Shown: one piece after another, positions 5,819-13,041 of the stretch
Numbering within the stretch: position 1 is the stretch's first letter
Layout: every line of letters starts with the position of its first letter
From: PXRE01 sp964435625
GTDB taxonomy: Archaea > Halobacteriota > Halobacteria > Halobacteriales > PXRE01
Reading direction: 5' to 3'
Length of the DNA stretch: 15,842 nt
Assembly (NCBI GenBank): GCA_964435625.1
Contig: CAYTAG010000061.1
Span: forward strand, 1-15,842
Notes under the pieces: model-generated
What the model was told of the DNA's origin: nothing
Databases searched by the model: none
Seen by the model: the letters and a program-made list of their open reading frames with translations, nothing else
Made by a program: the position numbers and the translations under genes

Positions 5819-7351
5819 ATGGCCGACCTCGCGGCCCGCGTCGAGGAGGCGCTAGCGGTCGACCGTGACGCGTTCCAGGAGCGTGCCCGTGCCGACGCCG
5901 ACGTCATCGTCGAGGCGGTCGACGACGGCGTCTTCGACAACCCCCAGGCCATCGTCGGCCTGGAGTACGAGTTCTACGCCGTCGATTCTGAATCGGTGGC
6001 GTTGCGGCGGGTCCCCCGGCGGTTGCTGGAGTTCATCGGCTTCGAGAAGGAACTGGGCCTGCACAACGCCGAACTGTCGACGAGTCCGCTGCCGCTGAAC
6101 GCCGACGGCCTCCGCGCCCAGGAGCGGGAGGTCCGCGCCCAGTTGCGGACCGCGCTCGACTACGTGGGCACCGAGGACATGCGGCTGGTCAGCGACGGCA
6201 TCTGGACCGTCCCGCCGGCCGGCGAGACCGCGGGGGAGTACCTCACCGACAGCGTCGTCGACGACGGCGTCCGCGTCGCCTCGAACATGAGCGCGGTGCC
6301 GCGGTATCACGCGTTCGCCAACGCCGGGACGGACGTCCAGCCCGGGATGCGCCTGGACGCCCCCCACGTCCACCTCGACGCCGACACGGCGATGCCCGAG
6401 AGCCTCATCACCTCGATCCAGCCCCACTACCAGGTTCCCCGGGCGCGGGACCTCCCCGAGTACTTCACCTACGCGGTTCGGATCGCCGGCCCGCTGCTGG
6501 CGCTCGGGGTGAACTCCCCGCTTTTCCCGCCGGACCTGTACGACGACGCCCCGCCCGAGGAGATCCTGGCGGACGCCTGGATGGAAAACCGCGTGAACGT
6601 CTTCGAGTCCGTGCTGAACCCCCGGGACGGCCCGGGGAAGGTCCGGTTCCCGCGGGACGTCGAGACCGTCGAGGAGGCCGTCGCGCGGATCGTCGAGGAC
6701 GACGTGCTCGTTCCCATGCCGTCGGCGGACAGCGGCCGGTTCGACGACGAGTTCGCCACCTTCCGGCTGAAACACGGCACCTTCTGGCGGTGGGTCCGGC
6801 CGGTGTTCGGCGGCGCCTCGCGGTCGGCGGCCAACGCCCGGATCGAGTTCCGCCCGCTGCCCGCCCAGCCGACGGTCCGGGACACCGTCGCCTTCCTTGC
6901 GGCGTTCGCCGGCCTCATGGAGTCGTTGCCCCGGCTGGAACACCCGGTGGCCGACCTCGACTGGGCGACCGCCGAGGGGAACTTCTACGCGGCCGCCAGA
7001 AACGGCCTGGAGGCCGACCTCCGGTGGATCACCAACGACGGCGCGACGACAAGCGACGTCGAAGCCATCTACGACGACCTGCTGGAGCACGCCGCCGACG
7101 GGTTGCGGGCGAGCGGCCTCTCGGAGGAGGCCATCGGCCGTTACCTCGGCCCGCTACGGCGTCGCGCGCGGTACGGCATCACGCCGGCCCGCTGGAAACT
7201 GGCTCGCGTCCGCGAGGAGTTAGACGTGGACGCCGGCCTCGAAGAGGCGATCCCGGCGATGCAACGCCGCTACGTCGCCCGGCAGGCAGAGACGCTGTTC
7301 GACGACGACTTCGGGGCCTGGATCGAGGAAGAACGGTACCGGGCCGGCTAG
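5819..7351 (+). CDS. GCS2-family glutamate-cysteine ligase-like protein
   Basis: 510 residues. The glutamate-cysteine ligase type 2 fold joins a carboxylate to an amine using ATP; the best known product is gamma-glutamylcysteine, the main low-molecular thiol of haloarchaea. Signatures: GLEYEFYAVD at 47-56 (metal and ATP site), NAELSTSPLP at 83-92, HVHLD at 183-187, GVNSPLF at 230-236 and EFRPLPAQPT at 343-352. It is longer than the roughly 350-380 residues common in YbdK-type members because of the extra C-terminal helical region (about 400-510). Haloarchaea often carry more than one GCS2 paralogue, so I do not call it GshA and leave the substrate open. It is divergent from lig with 83 bp between starts and ends 6 bp from the convergent psmB stop. 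Confidence 0.85.
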   Translation: MADLAARVEEALAVDRDAFQERARADADVIVEAVDDGVFDNPQAIVGLEYEFYAVDSESVALRRVPRRLLEFIGFEKELGLHNAELSTSPLPLNADGLRAQEREVRAQLRTALDYVGTEDMRLVSDGIWTVPPAGETAGEYLTDSVVDDGVRVASNMSAVPRYHAFANAGTDVQPGMRLDAPHVHLDADTAMPESLITSIQPHYQVPRARDLPEYFTYAVRIAGPLLALGVNSPLFPPDLYDDAPPEEILADAWMENRVNVFESVLNPRDGPGKVRFPRDVETVEEAVARIVEDDVLVPMPSADSGRFDDEFATFRLKHGTFWRWVRPVFGGASRSAANARIEFRPLPAQPTVRDTVAFLAAFAGLMESLPRLEHPVADLDWATAEGNFYAAARNGLEADLRWITNDGATTSDVEAIYDDLLEHAADGLRASGLSEEAIGRYLGPLRRRARYGITPARWKLARVREELDVDAGLEEAIPAMQRRYVARQAETLFDDDFGAWIEEERYRAG

Positions 7352-7357
7352 TCGCGC

Positions 7358-8089
7358 CTACACCAGGTCCCCGAACTCCTTGTGGCCCTCGATGTCGACG
7401 CCCTCGTCGGTGATCTCGGCGAGGAAGATACCGTCGCCGGACGCGGTGTCGCGCTCGATGGCGGCCTCGACCGCCCGGGCCACGGCTTGCCTGCCTTCCT
7501 CGTTGGAGAGGCCCTCCTCGTACTCCTGTTCGAGGACGCCGTAGGCCAACTGCATTCCGGAGCCGGTGACCGTGTAGTCGTCGCGCATGACGCCGCCGGC
7601 GGGGTCGATGGAGTAGACGTGGCTGCCCTCGTCGTCGACGCCCCCGAGGAGGGGGTTGACGGCGAAGAAGGGACCGCCCCGGATGAAGTTCCCGGCCAGC
7701 GTCGACAGCGCCTCCATGCTCATGTGTTCGCCGCGCCGGGCCTCGTAGAGGTTGGCCTCGACCCGCAACGACCGGATGAACGACTGGGCGCCCCCGACGG
7801 AGCCGGCCATCGTCAGGGCGGCGGTCGGGTGGATCTGCTCGACCTTCTGGACGTTCTTGTTGGCGATGAACCGGCCGCCGAGCGACGCCCGCATGTCGGT
7901 GGCGACGACGACGCCCTCGGCGGTCGTGATGCCGACGGTGGTCGTCCCGGTCTTGGTGACGTTCTCGAGGTCCGAGTCCGAGAGCCCGCTGTCGGGCAGC
8001 GAACCGAGTTCCGGCTCGAAAACGTCCGCGGAGTCACTCGTCCTGTCCAGCGACCGGGAGAACTGGGGCCTCTCTGTCGGATCGGTCAT
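7358..8089 (-). CDS. psmB: 20S proteasome beta subunit
   Basis: 243 residues. Catalytic subunit of the archaeal 20S core, which degrades proteins fed by PAN or Cdc48-type ATPases. An acidic 48-residue propeptide ends in KTG; self-cleavage exposes T49 in TTTVGITT. In mature numbering T1 and D17 (TD in VVATDMR) are in place and the expected Lys is at 34 instead of 33, with one extra residue in the LGGRF loop. The long propeptide is typical of haloarchaeal PsmB. The glycine-rich signature near the C-terminus (TGSGMQLAYGVLE) is intact. No alpha subunit is in the window. Start at 8089 has a TATA box at the right spacing. Confidence 0.97.
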   Translation of the reverse strand: MTDPTERPQFSRSLDRTSDSADVFEPELGSLPDSGLSDSDLENVTKTGTTTVGITTAEGVVVATDMRASLGGRFIANKNVQKVEQIHPTAALTMAGSVGGAQSFIRSLRVEANLYEARRGEHMSMEALSTLAGNFIRGGPFFAVNPLLGGVDDEGSHVYSIDPAGGVMRDDYTVTGSGMQLAYGVLEQEYEEGLSNEEGRQAVARAVEAAIERDTASGDGIFLAEITDEGVDIEGHKEFGDLV

Positions 8090-8112
8090 CGGTGTTCTGT
8101 ATTTGCCGGACG

Positions 8113-8122
8113 CCCTTAAAGC
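8113..8122 (-). promoter_or_regulatory. TATA box of psmB
   Basis: The minus strand reads GCTTTAAGGG, with TTTAA centred 29 bases before the psmB ATG. This predicts a leaderless or nearly leaderless mRNA. Confidence 0.65.
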
Positions 8123-8233
8123 CTCGACGTTCGGCCCCGGCCGTGATCGGGGGGACGACGGCAGAGAGGCGGTATGGCCGTGGCTCCGGGAACGTCGCGT
8201 CGCGTCGAGAACTCGTGGATGCCCTCGCGTCGG

Positions 8234-8413
8234 TCAGTGCCCCGTCTCCGCAGTACCCTCGTACGCCGACTCCAGGGACTTGACGACCCTGTGTGCGGGA
8301 ATGGAGACGCCGAACCGGCGGACGGTGAGCGCAAGCGGCAACAGCAGGATGCCGGCCGCGATGCTCAGTTGGTACAGCGCGAACAGGGTTGCGCGGTAGG
8401 CCCGTTGGATCAT
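8234..8413 (-). CDS. Small 59-residue membrane protein, unknown function
   Basis: A short frame from ATG at 8413 to TGA at 8234-8236. It starts MIQRAYRATLFALYQ and has one hydrophobic helix at about residues 9-30 (with SIAAGILLLPLALT), then VRRFGVSIPAHRVVKSLESAYEG. The basic residues before and after the helix and the soluble C-terminal half point to a single-pass or membrane-surface peptide. Support: a near-ideal TATA box (TTTAAATATA) 32 bases upstream, GC-rich third positions like the neighbours, and a good fit to the otherwise empty gap upstream of psmB. It is transcribed in the same direction as psmB, with 144 bases and a separate TATA between them, so it probably has its own transcript. 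I do not recognise a named family. Confidence 0.72.
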   Translation of the reverse strand: MIQRAYRATLFALYQLSIAAGILLLPLALTVRRFGVSIPAHRVVKSLESAYEGTAETGH

Positions 8414-8440
8414 CGGACGGTACGCTCCTGGGCCGTGCCT

Positions 8441-8450
8441 ATATTTAAAG
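8441..8450 (-). promoter_or_regulatory. TATA box of the 59-residue gene
   Basis: The minus strand reads CTTTAAATAT, the clearest TATA match in the window, centred 32 bases before the ATG at 8413. The DNA further upstream (8458-8490) is also AT-rich. Confidence 0.7.
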
Positions 8451-8460
8451 GTTGTTGCAA

Positions 8461-8772
8461 CGAACGAAATATAATGATCTTTATCACGCGATCTACCCCG
8501 GTGCCGTCCTGTGGTTCAACTGTAGTTGTGCTCACGTCAAGTGGCGGTGACCTTGTCCGGGGAACACCGTAAGCGGCCGCTGGTTGACGCGGTAAATTCC
8601 CGTAACTTATGCGGATAACGGTCGTCGCCTGCGGCTACCTGCCCTCGCTATAGCGGTCCTGGCCGGTCGGGCGGCCGACCCCTCGGTTCCCGGTCGGACT
8701 GGCCCGTCCGACTCCCGGTCGCGGGGGCCCGGAACCGCAAAGCACGAAACCCTCCGGGACCCAACGGGTACC
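8461..8772. other. Intergenic gap with a structured GC-rich segment at 8661-8737
   Basis: No convincing gene is seen in these 312 bases. The only open frame (8475, 34 codons) has atypical codon use. Two nested or adjacent stems can be drawn: GGTCGG/CCGACC with a GCGG loop (8665-8680), and CGGTTCC/GGAACCG (8684-8690 with 8731-8737) enclosing GTCGGA/TCCGAC (8693-8698 with 8707-8712). This ends 35 bases before the DUF555 start and may be a structured leader or a small RNA. It could also be chance pairing in GC-rich DNA. Confidence 0.4.
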
Positions 8773-9150
8773 ATGAGCAACTACCTGGTCGCCATGGAGG
8801 CGGCCTGGCTGGTCCGAGACGTCGAGGACGTCGACGACGCCATCGGCGTGGCGGTCAGCGAGGCGGGCAAGCGGCTGAACCAGCGGGACATGGACTACGT
8901 GGAGGTCGAGGTGGGCGCGACGCCGTGTCCCGCCTGCGGGGAGCCGTTCGACTCCGCGTTCATCGCCGCCGGCACCTCGCTCGTCGGCCTGCTCCTGGAG
9001 ATGAAGGTGTTCAACGCCGAGAGCGAGGAACACGCCGCCCGCATCGCCAAAAGCGAGATCGGGGGCGCCCTCCAGGACGTCCCGCTGGACATCGTCGAAA
9101 CCGTGGAGTTCGAGGGCGACGAGGCGCCGGAACCCGACGAAGGAGTCTGA
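8773..9150 (+). CDS. DUF555/UPF0212 family protein
   Basis: 125 residues, the full length of this archaeal family of unknown function. Family features seen: SNYLVAMEAAWLVRDV at the start, AIGVAVSEAGKRLN, a CPACGEPFD motif (C52, C55), FNAESEEHAARIAKSEIG, and an acidic C-terminal tail. A single CxxC could form half of a shared zinc site in a dimer, or be redox active; this is inference. The ATG at 8773 is chosen because it begins the conserved N-terminus. The HTH-CBS gene follows 59 bases downstream on the same strand but has its own promoter and operator. A structured GC-rich segment lies just upstream. Confidence 0.92.
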   Translation: MSNYLVAMEAAWLVRDVEDVDDAIGVAVSEAGKRLNQRDMDYVEVEVGATPCPACGEPFDSAFIAAGTSLVGLLLEMKVFNAESEEHAARIAKSEIGGALQDVPLDIVETVEFEGDEAPEPDEGV

Positions 9151-9177
9151 ATCGGCCGGCCGCCGGACGGTTCCGAA

Positions 9178-9202
9178 GCTTTTTGTGATAACCGTCGGTT
9201 AT
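9178..9202 (+). promoter_or_regulatory. Promoter with perfect palindromic operator of the HTH-CBS gene
   Basis: A TATA-like GCTTTTTG (9178-9185) lies 28 bases before the ATG at 9210. It is followed by ATAACCG-T-CGGTTAT (9188-9202), a perfect 7+1+7 palindrome between the TATA and the predicted start point. A protein bound there would block transcription, so autorepression by the HTH protein is the natural reading (inference). The T-run may also end the DUF555 transcript. Confidence 0.6.
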
Positions 9203-9209
9203 TCGATAC

Positions 9210-9761
9210 ATGGAACTGCCGACGCCGCAGGACCTCAGGGAACGACGGAACGAGCTCGACCTGACCCAGAGCGAGCTCGCCGAGCGGGCGGACGTCTCCC
9301 AGCCGTTGATCGCCCGGGTCGAGGGCGGGGACGTGGACCCGCGGCTCTCGACGTTGCGGCGCATCGTCAACGCCCTGGACGAGGCCCGCGGCGACGTCGT
9401 CCGGGCGGTGGACCTGATGCACGAGGAGGTCGTCAGCGTGGCCCCGGACGACGCCGTCGAGTCGGCCCGGGACGTGATGCTCACCGAGGGGTACTCGCAA
9501 CTGCCGGTCATCCGCGACGGCAGTCCCCAGGGCATCATCAGCAACACCGACATCCGGCAGGCCAGCGAGCGCCGGGACGTCGCCGTCGGGCAACTCCCCG
9601 TCGCCGACGTGATGCACGAGAGCGTCAGCACCGTCGAGTCGACCACGACGCTGGACGAGATCGACGCCCTGCTGGATCACCACCGCACCGTGCTCGTGGT
9701 CTCCGGCGGCGAGGTCGTCGGCATCGTCACCGAGGCCGACATCGCCGCCCAGGTGTCCTAG
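9210..9761 (+). CDS. XRE-type HTH regulator with two CBS domains
   Basis: 183 residues. An XRE-like helix-turn-helix lies at about 8-60 (LTQSELAERADVSQPLIARVEGG is the turn region), followed by CBS domain 1 at about 66-120 (DLMHEEVVSVAPDD to IISNTDI) and CBS domain 2 at about 131-182 (VADVMHESVSTVES to GIVTEADI). A CBS pair forms a Bateman module that binds adenosine nucleotides such as AMP, ATP or SAM, so this is likely a cytoplasmic DNA-binding regulator sensing energy or nucleotide state. The palindrome at 9188-9202 is its probable operator. It is convergent with purM, with stop codons sharing CTAG at 9758-9761; the proximity of a purine gene fits a nucleotide-sensing regulator but proves nothing. 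Its targets are unknown. Confidence 0.93.
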   Translation: MELPTPQDLRERRNELDLTQSELAERADVSQPLIARVEGGDVDPRLSTLRRIVNALDEARGDVVRAVDLMHEEVVSVAPDDAVESARDVMLTEGYSQLPVIRDGSPQGIISNTDIRQASERRDVAVGQLPVADVMHESVSTVESTTTLDEIDALLDHHRTVLVVSGGEVVGIVTEADIAAQVS

Positions 9762-10762
9762 AGTTCTAGCCCGCGGACGGAGACGCCCTCGCCTTCCTCG
9801 ACGCGGCCGACGATCCGGCCGTCGGTCGCCCCGGCCAGTTCGACCGCACGCTCCGGTGGAACTGCAGCGACGAACCCCATCCCCATGTTGAACGTGCGGT
9901 ACATCTCTTCCTCGTCGACCCCGCCGGCCTCCCGGACGAACTCGAACACCGGCTGGACGGGCAAGGGGTCGGTCACCTCGTATCGGTGCTCGCCCATCCG
10001 TTCCAGGTTGGTCCAGCCACCCCCGGTGACGTGGGCCGCCGCGCGGACGCCGTACTCGCGCGTCGGCCCCAGCAGGCCCGCGTAGATGCGGGTCGGCTCC
10101 AGCAGGACCTCCCCGATGGTCCGGTCGGGGTCGGGCGGAAACGGGTCCCCGTAGTCGTGCTCGCGGGTGACTGCCTCCCGCGCGAGGGTGAGGCCGTTGG
10201 AGTGGACGCCGCTGGACCGGAACCCGATCAGGGTGTCGCCAGGTTCGGCCTCGCCCGGGAACGGCGCGTCCTTCGGCGCCAGACCCGCGCAGGCGCCCGC
10301 GAGGTCGAATCCCTCGATCACCTCGGGCATCACGGCCGTCTCGCCGGCGACCAGTTCGACGCCAGCCTGCTCGCAGCCCCGCGCCAGCCCCTCGCCGACG
10401 GCTTCCGCGAACCCCTCGGCGGGTTCGTCGACCGCGAGGTAGTCGACGAAGGCGACGGGTTCGACGCCCGCCGCGACGAGGTCGTTGACGTTCATCGCCA
10501 CGCAGTCGACGCCGACCGTCGCGTACTCGTCGACCGCTTCGGCGACGAGCAGTTTCGTCCCGACGCCGTCGGTCGTCAGCGCCAGGTAGCGGTCGCCGAT
10601 GTCCAGTAGACCAGCGTAGTCGCCGGCGACCCCCTCCACGGCCGAGACGAGCGCCGCCGTCGCCGTCTCGCTGGCCTCGACGTCCACCCCGGCCTCGGCG
10701 TAGGTAAGCCCCTCCTCGTCCGGGTCGTCCTCTTCGAGGGGTTCGCCGTCCTCCTGGGTCAT
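9758..10762 (-). CDS. purM: Phosphoribosylformylglycinamidine cyclo-ligase (AIR synthetase)
   Basis: 334 residues. Fifth step of purine synthesis: ATP-dependent ring closure of FGAM to AIR, in the cytoplasm. Family motifs: TYAEAGVD at 20-27, DGVGTK at 65-70, MNVNDL at 90-95, AGETAVMP near 139-146, FRSSGVHSNGL at 181-191 and NMGMGF late in the protein. About 18 strongly acidic residues precede the conserved core, a common haloarchaeal extension. The start at 10762 is preferred over a frame-extending ATG at 10789, which adds only non-conserved residues. The M50 protease gene lies 58 bases upstream on the same strand, so purM may be read from the TraB-M50 transcript or have its own promoter. Confidence 0.96.
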   Translation of the reverse strand: MTQEDGEPLEEDDPDEEGLTYAEAGVDVEASETATAALVSAVEGVAGDYAGLLDIGDRYLALTTDGVGTKLLVAEAVDEYATVGVDCVAMNVNDLVAAGVEPVAFVDYLAVDEPAEGFAEAVGEGLARGCEQAGVELVAGETAVMPEVIEGFDLAGACAGLAPKDAPFPGEAEPGDTLIGFRSSGVHSNGLTLAREAVTREHDYGDPFPPDPDRTIGEVLLEPTRIYAGLLGPTREYGVRAAAHVTGGGWTNLERMGEHRYEVTDPLPVQPVFEFVREAGGVDEEEMYRTFNMGMGFVAAVPPERAVELAGATDGRIVGRVEEGEGVSVRGLEL

Positions 10763-10820
10763 GCGGGAACCGCGGCCGCCCGCGAGCAAAAGGGTGCCGC
10801 TTCGACGCGGCAGCCGACCG

Positions 10821-11480
10821 TCACCGGAGACCGGCGAGGAGGTTCCCGAACGTCCCCGGGAACAAAAGCGCCAGCGTCAACAGCAGGCTCGGGACGAACA
10901 CGACGGCGAACGCCACGACGCTCCAGTCCAGCACCGTCCGGCCGTCCAGCGGGCCGAACGGCAGCATGTTGAACGCCGCCAGCAGCAGATTGATGAACAC
11001 GCCGTAGCTCCCGACCTGCGCGAGGAACGGACCGCCCCACAGCGCCAGCGGCAGGAACAGCACCGCGAGCACGAGGTTCGTCACCGGGCCGGCGAGGGCG
11101 ATCAGCCCCCGCTGGCGGGCGGTCAGGCGACCGCGGTGGTGGACCGCCCCGGGCGCGGCGAAGATGAACCCGGCGAACGCCGACATCAGCGCCAGAAACA
11201 GCATGCCGTAGTCCGCGCGGAAGGCCGCGAGCTGGCCGAACCGTACCGCGACGACCTTGTGGGCGAGTTCGTGCAACAGGAAGGCGACGCCGGCCGACAG
11301 GAGGCTGACGCCGAACAGTCCCAGGGGGTCGGCGGCCAGGAACCGCCTGCCGCCGCCAGCGAAGAAGACGGCGAACGCCAGCCCGAGCACCACCCACGCG
11401 ATCAGCAGGTCCCGCAGTTCCCGGGCCCCGAACTGCAGTTTCGTCCCGGAACGTCCGGGCCCGGTGCCGGGGGCCCTCAT
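10821..11480 (-). CDS. M50 (site-2 protease) family membrane metalloprotease
   Basis: 219 residues. Intramembrane zinc proteases of this family cut transmembrane segments of regulators or peptide precursors. Motifs: HELAHK at 70-75 (zinc histidines H70 and H74, catalytic E71), GPVTN at 131-135 and NMLPFGPLDG at 171-180 carrying the third zinc ligand (D179). Hydrophobic segments run at about 25-42, 57-79, 91-110, 126-147, 158-176 and 186-207. There is no PDZ or CBS domain, so it is a minimal core enzyme, like many archaeal S2P homologues. It lies 40 bases downstream of the TraB-family gene on the same strand and is probably co-transcribed with it. The substrate is unknown. Confidence 0.92.
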   Translation of the reverse strand: MRAPGTGPGRSGTKLQFGARELRDLLIAWVVLGLAFAVFFAGGGRRFLAADPLGLFGVSLLSAGVAFLLHELAHKVVAVRFGQLAAFRADYGMLFLALMSAFAGFIFAAPGAVHHRGRLTARQRGLIALAGPVTNLVLAVLFLPLALWGGPFLAQVGSYGVFINLLLAAFNMLPFGPLDGRTVLDWSVVAFAVVFVPSLLLTLALLFPGTFGNLLAGLR

Positions 11481-11520
11481 CCGACCAGGCCCCCTGCCGT
11501 CGGCCCGGATTCGCTGGCCG

Positions 11521-12837
11521 TCACGTCACCACCTCGACGATCAACTGGGCGCTCTCGCGGGCACCGTCCAGCATCAGGTCGGGGATCTGGCCGACGCCGC
11601 CGACCTCGGCGCCCAGCCACGGGAGCACGACGAACCCGAACAGGACGCTGGCGACGAAACTGCCGATGTTCGTCATGGCGACGATCATGATCAGCCGGAA
11701 CAGCGGGACGTCGAACATCTCGGAAACCAACTCCCGGATGGGCGTCTCCTCGTCGGACATGATCTCGTTTAGCGTGGCGATGTCCCCCACGTTCACGGAG
11801 GTGTACCGCAGTTCGACGTAGCCCGCGAACCAGCCGGGCGCCAGAAGCGGGTTGACGCTGGTCAGCCACGCGACGGCGCCGCCGACGCCCGCGCTCGTCC
11901 AGCGCGCGCCGGCGAGTTTCGCCAGGGTGAACGCGAAGGCGGCGTTGACGACGAACCACGCGCCGAACAGTTGCAGGAGGAAGGCGTTGCGGACCCCGGC
12001 CATCGCCAGCAGGACGAAAAACAGCAGGAAGCCGACCGAGAAGAGGTACCCGAAGAGCTTGAACCACGGAATTCCGCGCCCGGAGGCCTCCCCGACCAGC
12101 GAGTCCATCGGCGGCAACTCCTCGGGGTGGTCGAGGTAGCGCTCGATGCCGGCCTTGTGGCCCGCGCCGACGACCGCGACTACGTCCTTGCCCGCGGCTC
12201 GCAGGGCCACGAGTCGATGGGCGATGAAGGCGTCCCGCTCGTCGATCAACGCCTCGGCCCCGCCCGGCGAGAACCGTCGGAACTCCTCCAGCATCGCCGT
12301 CACCACGTCCCCGTCGGTGAGGTCCTCGATGTCGAGTTCCTCTTCCTCCTCGCCGACGCCGAACCCGAACATGGCGCCGAACAGCGCGCCGACCATCTTC
12401 AGCTTCTCTATGAACGACAACCTGGCCCAGAACCGCTGGATCGTCATCTGGATGTCGCGGTCGACCAGCGCGACGTCGAGGTCCAACTCCTCGGCGGTCT
12501 CGACCGCCGCGAGCATGTCCGCGCCCGGCTTGATGTCGAAGCGCTCGCCCAGCCGCGTCTGCACGTACGACAGCAGCCAGTAGGCCAGCAACTGGAAGAC
12601 CGTGTTGCCACGCAGCAGGTCCGACGCGTCGAGATCCTCGGGCGTCTCGCCCTGTAGCTGTCGGTAGCGTCCCTCGTCGAGTTCGACGGCCACGACGTCC
12701 GGCCGTTCGGACTCGATGGTCCGCTCGACCTCCTCGACGCTGTCGTGGGAGACGTGGGCCGTCCCGACGACGCGAATCTCGCCGTCCCCGCTGGACCCTC
12801 CAGATGGGTCCGTGGCCGACTCCGGTCGCTCGGTCAT
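11521..12837 (-). CDS. TraB/PrgY family membrane protein
   Basis: 438 residues. The soluble N-terminal TraB domain has GTAHVSHDS (25-33), VELDEGR (51-57) and VGAGH (223-227). The GTAH and GAGH pair matches the two GxxH motifs shared by TraB/PrgY and Tiki metalloproteases. An acidic insertion (GEEEEELDIEDL, about 162-173) interrupts the domain. The C-terminal part has hydrophobic segments at about 262-280, 285-308, 316-338 and 383-408, the usual archaeal TraB architecture. In Enterococcus PrgY/TraB lowers activity of an endogenous peptide pheromone; the archaeal role is not established. The ATG at 12837 has a TATA-like element 27 bases upstream, and it probably leads an operon with the M50 protease and perhaps purM. 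Confidence 0.92.
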   Translation of the reverse strand: MTERPESATDPSGGSSGDGEIRVVGTAHVSHDSVEEVERTIESERPDVVAVELDEGRYRQLQGETPEDLDASDLLRGNTVFQLLAYWLLSYVQTRLGERFDIKPGADMLAAVETAEELDLDVALVDRDIQMTIQRFWARLSFIEKLKMVGALFGAMFGFGVGEEEEELDIEDLTDGDVVTAMLEEFRRFSPGGAEALIDERDAFIAHRLVALRAAGKDVVAVVGAGHKAGIERYLDHPEELPPMDSLVGEASGRGIPWFKLFGYLFSVGFLLFFVLLAMAGVRNAFLLQLFGAWFVVNAAFAFTLAKLAGARWTSAGVGGAVAWLTSVNPLLAPGWFAGYVELRYTSVNVGDIATLNEIMSDEETPIRELVSEMFDVPLFRLIMIVAMTNIGSFVASVLFGFVVLPWLGAEVGGVGQIPDLMLDGARESAQLIVEVVT

Positions 12838-12857
12838 CGTCCTCGCTATACGCGCAC

Positions 12858-12868
12858 GGCTTTTACCG
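12858..12868 (-). promoter_or_regulatory. TATA-like element for the TraB operon
   Basis: The minus strand reads CGGTAAAAGCC, with TAAAA centred 27 bases before the TraB ATG. The divergent gap 12838-13041 (204 bp) contains this, the M48 promoter, and nothing else I can name. Confidence 0.45.
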
Positions 12869-13003
12869 TTTCCGGAGCGAGGAGCGCCCGTCGGACCGCC
12901 CTTTGTCGAACGGTTGCCACCTGCTTCACCCCGAGTAACGTCACTGTACCTGCGGTAGTTCCCACGTAGTTCGAAGAAAGATACACTTACTCGGCCGCAG
13001 GCG

Positions 13004-13013
13004 AGCGTTTATG
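13004..13013 (+). promoter_or_regulatory. TATA-like element for the M48 peptidase gene
   Basis: AGCGTTTATG, with TTTAT centred 32 bases before the ATG at 13042. The ATG inside this element (13011) opens a different frame and is not the gene start. Confidence 0.45.
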
Positions 13014-13041
13014 GCCCAGGCGAACGGCGGTCGGGCCGTCG

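Noticed and set aside
5852..7090. 412-codon minus-strand open frame opposite the GCS2-family gene
   Set aside because: Shadow of a well-supported gene; composition is Gly/Arg/Val-rich with no motif.
7382..8119. 245-codon plus-strand frame opposite psmB
   Set aside because: Mirror of the proteasome gene, which has complete catalytic features.
8475..8572. 34-codon plus-strand frame divergent from the 59-residue gene
   Set aside because: Codon use and composition are not haloarchaeal, and no conserved feature is visible.
8600..8740. tRNA gene in the structured gap
   Set aside because: No seven-base acceptor stem, anticodon arm or T-arm consensus could be fitted.
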